In this document: positions 45,789 to 50,465 of the stretch, one piece after another
Layout of the letters: each line of letters starts with the position of its first letter
Position numbering within the stretch: position 1 is the first letter of the stretch
Assembly (NCBI RefSeq): GCF_001553785.1
Contig: NZ_LOJP01000001.1
Span: 4,181,737 to 4,232,201 of the forward strand
Source of the DNA: Actinoplanes sp. TFC3
GTDB lineage: Bacteria > Actinomycetota > Actinomycetes > Mycobacteriales > Micromonosporaceae
Length of the DNA stretch: 50,465 nucleotides
Reading direction: 5' to 3'
Position numbers and translations under genes: made by a program
The notes under the pieces: model-generated
Database searches by the model: none
Seen by the model: only the letters and a program-made list of their open reading frames with translations
Told to the model about the DNA's origin: nothing

Positions 45789-46328
45789 CTATGAGCGGCT
45801 CAGCCACTCCGCGGCGAGCAGTCCGTACAGCAGGTCGTCCGTCCATTCGTGTTTGATCCAGGTGTGCTCGCGCCGCAACCCTTCACGGGTGAAGCCGACG
45901 CGTTCGAGCAGTCGCGCCGACCGTACGTTGCGGGCGTCGCATTCGGCCGACACCTTGTGCAGGCCCTGGATCGTGAACAGGTGGTTGAGTACCGCCCGCA
46001 CCGCCTCGGTGGCGTAGCCGTGCCCCTGCTGCCCGGGCGCCAGCGTGTACCCGATCTCGGCCTGTTTGAGGTTGTCGGCCAGGTTCACGCCGACGTCGCC
46101 GATCAGCGTGCGCGAGGCCGCGTGCTCGACCGCCCACTGGAACCAGCCGGGCATGCCGGGGTCCGCGGCGATCATGGTCTGCACCGAATACCGGGCCTTG
46201 TCCAGCGAGTAGGGCGACGACCACGACTGGTAGCGGGCCACGCCGGGATCCGACCGGTACGCCGCCAGCGCCGCCACATCCTCGGTGCGGAAGCGGCGCA
46301 GCACCAGGCGGTCGGTCTGCAGGACCAC
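45789..46328 (-). CDS. GNAT-family N-acetyltransferase (RimJ/RimL type)
   Basis: Predicted 179-aa acetyl-CoA-dependent acyltransferase. It opens with LQTDRLVLRRFRTEDVAALAAYRSDPGVARYQSW, typical of the RimJ/RimL group, and has the acetyl-CoA loop IGYTLAPGQQGHGYATEAV followed by VSAECDARNVRSARLLERVGFTREG. The substrate may be a protein N-terminus or a small molecule. It starts at a GTG that overlaps the last base of the PP2C stop codon (TAGTG), with GAGG 8 bases upstream, so the two genes are coupled. Confidence 0.88.
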   Translation of the reverse strand: MVLQTDRLVLRRFRTEDVAALAAYRSDPGVARYQSWSSPYSLDKARYSVQTMIAADPGMPGWFQWAVEHAASRTLIGDVGVNLADNLKQAEIGYTLAPGQQGHGYATEAVRAVLNHLFTIQGLHKVSAECDARNVRSARLLERVGFTREGLRREHTWIKHEWTDDLLYGLLAAEWLSRS

Positions 46329-47047
46329 TACTCGTCCTCGACGTCCGCCACGATCACCGTGACATTGTCCGGCGCTCCGGCTTCCAGCGTGCGGGCGATC
46401 AGTTCAGCGGCACAAACCTGGCGATCCGGGTACGACCGCAGCGTCGCCGCGATCACCTCGTCCTCCACGTAGTCGCTCAACCCGTCGCTGCACAGCAGGA
46501 AACGGTCCCCCGCCTTGACCGGCACCATCCGCCCCGCGGGCCGGAAGGGTCCGCCCTGCACGGCCTGGGTCACCAACGCCCGCTGGGGATGCCGGCGCGC
46601 GTCGTCCGGGCTCAGCACGCCCTGATCGACGAGCGCCTGGACGTACGTGTCGTCGCGGGTGATCTGGGTCAGCACGCCGTCACGCACCAGATAGCAGCGC
46701 GAGTCCCCCACGTTCAGGGCGGCAGCGCGGTCCCCGGCCAGCATCAGCGACGTCACGGTCGTGCCCATGCCGTCGCGCGCGTCGTCGTCCTTGACCGCGG
46801 CCTCGATGCGCTCGTTGGCAGTGCCCAGCGCCGCGATCAGGTCCTGCAGCGGCTCGCCGGTGTCCGGCATGTCATCGACCACGGCCACCGCGGTCACCAG
46901 GATCTCGCTGGCCAGCTCGCCGGCGGGCAGCCCGCCCATGCCGTCGGCAACGACCAGCAGCCTGCTGCCCACGAAGACCGCGTCCTCGTTGTTGGAGCGG
47001 ACCAGTCCCTGGTCGGAGGCGGCAACCGCACGTAGCACCAAGCTCAT
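46328..47047 (-). CDS. PP2C-family serine/threonine phosphatase
   Basis: Predicted 239-aa soluble phosphatase of the Stp1/PrpC/PstP catalytic type. Metal-binding and catalytic motifs are complete: SDQGLVRSNNEDAV, VVADGMGG, MGTTVTSLMLAGD, NVGDSRCYLVRDG, LCSDGLSDYV and GAPDNVTVIV. There is no membrane span, unlike PstP of the cell-division cluster, so it is likely a free cytosolic enzyme opposing a Ser/Thr kinase encoded elsewhere. The start at MSLVLRAVA was chosen because the longer frame is not family-like. It is divergent from the LuxR gene; nested palindromes lie in the gap. Confidence 0.9.
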   Translation of the reverse strand: MSLVLRAVAASDQGLVRSNNEDAVFVGSRLLVVADGMGGLPAGELASEILVTAVAVVDDMPDTGEPLQDLIAALGTANERIEAAVKDDDARDGMGTTVTSLMLAGDRAAALNVGDSRCYLVRDGVLTQITRDDTYVQALVDQGVLSPDDARRHPQRALVTQAVQGGPFRPAGRMVPVKAGDRFLLCSDGLSDYVEDEVIAATLRSYPDRQVCAAELIARTLEAGAPDNVTVIVADVEDE

Positions 47048-47081
47048 GTCACCAGCCTGCCAAAGGCCGCGAGCCGTGTCT

Positions 47082-47100
47082 GTAGTACCTACTACGTAGT
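47082..47100. promoter_or_regulatory. Nested palindromes between divergent PP2C and LuxR genes
   Basis: GTAGTA-CC-TACTAC (47082-47095) is a perfect 6-2-6 palindrome and ACTACGTAGT (47091-47100) is a perfect 10-base palindrome sharing five bases with it. They lie 35-53 bases from the PP2C start and 12-30 bases from the LuxR start. The repeated GTAGT half-sites suggest an operator controlling one or both genes. Confidence 0.6.
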
Positions 47101-47111
47101 CTGGGGGCGTG

Positions 47112-48065
47112 ATGCCGGTGCCGATGGTCGGTCGTGAGGACGCCCTGCAGGAGTTGCGCCACGCCTGGGAGCGGGCGCAGGCCCTCGGCCGGTGTGTGCC
47201 AGCGGTGATCACCGGGCTGCCGGGGACCGGGAAGAGCCGGCTCGCCGCGGCCGCAGTGCAGGCCACGGCCCCCGAGGTGACGCTGTCCGGCTCGGCGAGG
47301 CTGCATTCTCCGGCTCCTTATGACTGGCTTGCCGCGGTGCTGGCCGGGTGCGGTCCGCGTCCGCAGCTCCCGGTGCCGCCCCAGGCGCTCGCGTGGCTCG
47401 CCCAGGATCCCGATGTCCCCCGGGAGCGTTACACGCCGGACGCACTGCTGCGCCTGGCCGTGACCACGGTTCGCGCCCTCGCAGGCGGCCGTCCGAGCGT
47501 ACTCATGGTGGAGGATCTCCATGCTCTCGACCCCGCCAGCCTGAACCTGATCGCCGAACTCGCCGGGGCCGAGATGCCCGCGCTGCTGCTGGTGACCTCG
47601 CGCCCACCCGACGAAGCGGTCAATCCCCAGCTCACCGTGCGCACCCTCGAACGTCTCGCGGGGGTCGCGGGAGCCGCGCGCTGCCACCTCAACGCCCTCA
47701 CCGCCGCACAGACAGGACAAATACTGCTTCACGTGTACGGACAAAGCGCTCTCGCCGATGCGACCTGGCGTCACACGGGTGGCAATCCGTATCGGCTGAC
47801 CGAGGTACTCGCGGTCGCCGGTGGGCTCGACGGCCTGGCGCAGGCGGTGCGCGCCCCGGCCGAGTTGACCGCCCGGGAACGCGAGGTGCTCGGCTGCCTC
47901 GCCGAGGGCATGCCCAACAAGCAGATCGCCAAAGTACTGGGCATTTCGGTGCGAACGGTGACGGTGCACGTGTCCAATCTGCTGCGTAAAACGGGGGCTT
48001 CTTCTCGTACCGAAGCAGCTCTTCAAGCCGTGCAAACGACCTCCCTGGCCCGCCCTGGCGGGTGA
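47112..48065 (+). CDS. ATPase-linked LuxR-family regulator (short LAL type)
   Basis: Predicted 317-aa transcription factor with an AAA/STAND-like ATPase domain (about 5-235; Walker A GLPGTGKSR, Walker B VLMVEDLHALD) and a C-terminal GerE/LuxR helix-turn-helix (LTAREREVLGCLAEGMPNKQIAKVLGISVRTVTVHVSNLLRKTG). Typical LAL regulators are around 900 residues with a long TPR-like middle; this one lacks the middle almost entirely, so it is a compact version. A GTG three bases upstream is an alternative start. The palindromes just upstream make autoregulation plausible. Targets unknown. Confidence 0.85.
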   Translation: MPVPMVGREDALQELRHAWERAQALGRCVPAVITGLPGTGKSRLAAAAVQATAPEVTLSGSARLHSPAPYDWLAAVLAGCGPRPQLPVPPQALAWLAQDPDVPRERYTPDALLRLAVTTVRALAGGRPSVLMVEDLHALDPASLNLIAELAGAEMPALLLVTSRPPDEAVNPQLTVRTLERLAGVAGAARCHLNALTAAQTGQILLHVYGQSALADATWRHTGGNPYRLTEVLAVAGGLDGLAQAVRAPAELTAREREVLGCLAEGMPNKQIAKVLGISVRTVTVHVSNLLRKTGASSRTEAALQAVQTTSLARPGG

Positions 48066-48129
48066 TCATCTTCGCCTCGGGCGCGGGGCGGCGAGACAAG
48101 GGGCGGAGGCCACGGGCAGAATCGGGGCC

Positions 48130-50465
48130 GTGACGACAGCCATCCATCAGCGCATTGCCCAGGAACTCGGGGTCCGTGAAGGCCAGGTGAGCGCTGCGGT
48201 CGAGTTGCTCGACGGCGGGGCGACCGTGCCGTTCATCGCCCGCTACCGCAAGGAGGTCACCGGCACCCTCGACGACCAGCAGCTACGCGTCCTGGAGGAG
48301 CGGCTCGGCTACCTGCGGGAGCTGGAGGAGCGCCGCACGGCGGTGCTCGAGAGCATCCGCACCCAGGGCAAACTCGACGAGGCGCTCGAAGCACAGATCA
48401 TGGCCGCGGAGTCCAAGGCCCGCCTCGAGGACATCTACCTGCCGTTCAAGCCCAAGCGCCGCACCCGCGCGCAGATCGCCCGCGAGGCCGGCCTTGAGCC
48501 GCTGGCCGATCTGTTGCTCGGTGACCCGGCGCGCGACCCCCGTACCGAAGCAGCCGCTTTTGCCGACGCCGAGAAGGGTGTCGCCGATGCGGCAGCGGCC
48601 CTCGACGGTGCTCGCGCGATCCTCATCGAACGCTTCGCTGAGGACGCCGACCTGATCGGGACCTTGCGGGAACGCATGTGGACCAGGGGCCGGCTGGTCG
48701 CCAAGGTCCGCGAGGGCAAGGAATCCGACGGCGCCAAGTTCGCCGACTACTTCGACTTCGCCGAGCCGTACACGAAGTTGCCCTCGCACCGCATCCTCGC
48801 CATGTTCCGCGGCGAGAAGGAAGAGGTCCTCGACCTCACGATGGAGCCGACCGCCGACGAAGCGGACGCCCCGTCGTTCGAAGCCGCGATCGCCGGTCGC
48901 AACGGCATCACCGACCAGGGCCGCGCGGGTGACCGCTGGCTGGCCGACACCGTACGCTGGGCGTGGCGCACCCGCATTCTGATCCATCTGGGCGCCGACC
49001 TGCGGGTCCGGCTGTGGCAGGCCGCCGAGGAGGAAGCCGTGCGGGTGTTCGCGGCCAACCTGCGCGACCTGCTGCTTGCCGCGCCCGCCGGCACGCGCAC
49101 CACCATGGGTCTGGACCCCGGATTCCGTACGGGGGTCAAGGTTGCCGTCGTCGACTCGACCGGCAAATGCGTGGCCACCTCGACCATCTACCCGCACGTG
49201 CCGCAGAACAAGTGGGACGCCTCGATCCACACGCTGGCGCAGCTGGCCCAGCAGCACAACGTGGACCTCATCGCGATCGGCAACGGCACCGCCTCGCGCG
49301 AGACCGACAAGCTCGCCGCCGACCTGATCAAGCGGCACCCCGAACTCAACCTCACCAAGGTCATGGTCTCCGAAGCCGGCGCGTCGGTTTACTCGGCCTC
49401 CGCGTACGCCTCGCAGGAGCTGCCCGGCATGGACGTGTCCCTGCGCGGCGCGGTGTCCATCGCCCGGCGCCTGCAGGACCCCCTGGCCGAGCTGGTGAAG
49501 ATCGACCCTCGCTCGATCGGCGTGGGGCAGTACCAGCACGACCTGTCCGAGATCAAACTCTCCAAGTCGCTGGACGCCGTGGTCGAGGACTGTGTGAACG
49601 CGGTTGGCGTCGACGTCAACACCGCGTCCGCTCCCCTGCTGACCCGGGTGTCCGGCATCGGCGCGGGCCTGGCGGAGAATATCGTCCTGCACCGCGACGC
49701 CAACGGCCCGTTCAAGAGCCGCTCGGCGATCAAGAAGGTGGCCCGCCTCGGCCCCAAGGCGTTCGAGCAGTGTGCCGGCTTCCTGCGCATCCCCGACGGC
49801 GATGACCCCTTGGATGCCTCCAGCGTGCACCCCGAGTCGTACCCGGTGGTCAGGACCATCCTGTCCACAGCCGGAACCGACCTCAAAACCGCAATGGGCA
49901 ACGGCCCGATCCTGCGCGCCCTGCGCCCCGAACAGTTCGTCACCGACGCCGTCGGCCTGCCCACCATCACTGACATCCTCAAAGAGCTCGAGAAGCCAGG
50001 CCGCGACCCGCGCCCGGCATTCACCACAGCCACCTTCGCCGAGGGCGTTGAAAAGATCGCCGACCTCCAGCCGGGCATGGTCCTCGAAGGCGTGGTCACG
50101 AACGTGGCCGCCTTCGGGGCGTTCGTGGACGTTGGCGTGCACCAGGACGGGCTGGTGCACGTGTCGGCGCTGTCCAACAAGTACGTGAGCGACCCCCGGG
50201 AAGTGGTCAAGTCGGGGGACGTGGTGAAGGTCCGGGTTGTCGAGGTGGACGAGGCGCGCAAGCGGATCTCGTTGACCATGCGGCTGACGGATGAGCCTCG
50301 GGGTGGGGGTGCTCGTGACGATTCCCGCGGTGGGGGGTCGCAGCGTGGCGGCGGTTCCCAGCGGGGCGGCGGCTCTTCCGGCGGCGGCGGTTCCCAGGGC
50401 GGGCGCGATGGGCAGCGCGATAAGCAGCCTCGGCAGCGCGAGGGACAGCCTCGGCAGGGCGGGGG
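48130..50465 (+). CDS. tex: Tex-family S1 RNA-binding protein (3' end beyond window)
   Basis: The frame is open from GTG 48130 to the end of the window (778 complete codons), so the C-terminus is missing. Tex is a nucleic-acid-binding protein linked to transcription and RNA metabolism. Domains: Tex N-terminal region (QELGVREGQVSAAVELLDGGATVPFIARYRKEVTGTLDD), YqgF/RNase H-like domain (about 330-450; MGLDPGFRTGVKVAVVD), two HhH regions (ASAPLLTRVSGIGAGLAENIV and KVARLGPKAFEQCAGFLRI), and an S1 domain (about 650-720; GMVLEGVVTNVAAFGAFVDVGVHQDGLVHVS). After the S1 domain a Gly/Arg/Gln-rich tail begins. The start fits the family N-terminus; its Shine-Dalgarno is weak. Confidence 0.93.
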   Translation, partial: MTTAIHQRIAQELGVREGQVSAAVELLDGGATVPFIARYRKEVTGTLDDQQLRVLEERLGYLRELEERRTAVLESIRTQGKLDEALEAQIMAAESKARLEDIYLPFKPKRRTRAQIAREAGLEPLADLLLGDPARDPRTEAAAFADAEKGVADAAAALDGARAILIERFAEDADLIGTLRERMWTRGRLVAKVREGKESDGAKFADYFDFAEPYTKLPSHRILAMFRGEKEEVLDLTMEPTADEADAPSFEAAIAGRNGITDQGRAGDRWLADTVRWAWRTRILIHLGADLRVRLWQAAEEEAVRVFAANLRDLLLAAPAGTRTTMGLDPGFRTGVKVAVVDSTGKCVATSTIYPHVPQNKWDASIHTLAQLAQQHNVDLIAIGNGTASRETDKLAADLIKRHPELNLTKVMVSEAGASVYSASAYASQELPGMDVSLRGAVSIARRLQDPLAELVKIDPRSIGVGQYQHDLSEIKLSKSLDAVVEDCVNAVGVDVNTASAPLLTRVSGIGAGLAENIVLHRDANGPFKSRSAIKKVARLGPKAFEQCAGFLRIPDGDDPLDASSVHPESYPVVRTILSTAGTDLKTAMGNGPILRALRPEQFVTDAVGLPTITDILKELEKPGRDPRPAFTTATFAEGVEKIADLQPGMVLEGVVTNVAAFGAFVDVGVHQDGLVHVSALSNKYVSDPREVVKSGDVVKVRVVEVDEARKRISLTMRLTDEPRGGGARDDSRGGGSQRGGGSQRGGGSSGGGGSQGGRDGQRDKQPRQREGQPRQGG
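50300..50465 (+). repeat. Low-complexity GGGSQR/RQ-rich coding repeats in tex
   Basis: After the S1 domain the codons give repeated GGGSQR units followed by Arg/Gln/Gly-rich sequence (PRQREGQPRQGG) up to the window edge. Similar RGG-like tails bind RNA in other proteins. The full length lies outside the window. Confidence 0.65.

Overview
The window is GC-rich DNA with densely packed genes, frequent GTG/TTG starts, Shine-Dalgarno sites of the GGAGG type, some apparently leaderless promoters and very long non-coding antisense frames. Together with a complete GlgE-type alpha-glucan operon, a polyphosphate glucokinase and a SigB/F-type sigma factor, this points to a high-GC actinomycete. The signalling-rich gene set suggests Micromonosporaceae or a relative (Actinoplanes-like); that placement is inference, not proven by the sequence.

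Layout. 1-373 (minus): 5' end of a chelatase AAA+ gene behind a clear cobalamin riboswitch. 510-9234: gluconokinase, a GT1 glycosyltransferase, citrate synthase, a tandem universal stress protein, a membrane GGDEF-EAL protein, a small membrane protein and exonuclease III. 9325-12309 (plus): a tightly packed set of PAS-GAF-SpoIIE phosphatase, a CarH-like cobalamin-binding protein lacking a DNA-binding domain, and a small basic protein. 12486-20969 (minus): secreted LamG-like protein, a small hypothetical, a second GGDEF-EAL protein, HrpA helicase and an aldo/keto reductase. 21055-24849: orphan receiver, convergent CHASE histidine kinase, secreted SH3-glucosaminidase. 25033-30541 (plus): PAP2 phosphatase, a YflT-type stress protein, and a giant CheB-PAS-GAF-kinase-receiver-GAF hybrid with a frayed 3' end. 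30622-35227 (minus): SigB/F sigma factor, a third GGDEF-EAL protein preceded by an overlapping small ORF, and a quinone-type oxidoreductase behind a perfect palindromic operator. 35384-38202: small ORF, ppgK, F420/FMN-type oxidoreductase, hypothetical, spermidine-synthase-like protein. 38339-45642 (plus): glgE-treS-pep2-glgB, ended by a hairpin terminator. 45789-50465: GNAT acetyltransferase and PP2C phosphatase (minus), a LuxR-type ATPase regulator behind nested palindromes, and a 3'-incomplete tex.

How the parts fit. Central carbon genes (gntK, gltA, ppgK) flank the GlgE route, in which TreS makes maltose from trehalose, Pep2 phosphorylates it, GlgE extends alpha-glucan and GlgB branches it. 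The rest is dominated by signalling: three bifunctional c-di-GMP proteins, two hybrid or sensor kinases, a SpoIIE phosphatase with a probable B12 photosensor partner, a PP2C phosphatase, and a stress sigma factor without nearby anti-sigma genes. The most unusual unit is the SpoIIE/B12-sensor pair. Its genes overlap by one base, and the sensor carries the W-x9-EH motif of CarH photoreceptors but no helix-turn-helix, which suggests light or cobalamin input into a partner-switching pathway rather than direct DNA binding.
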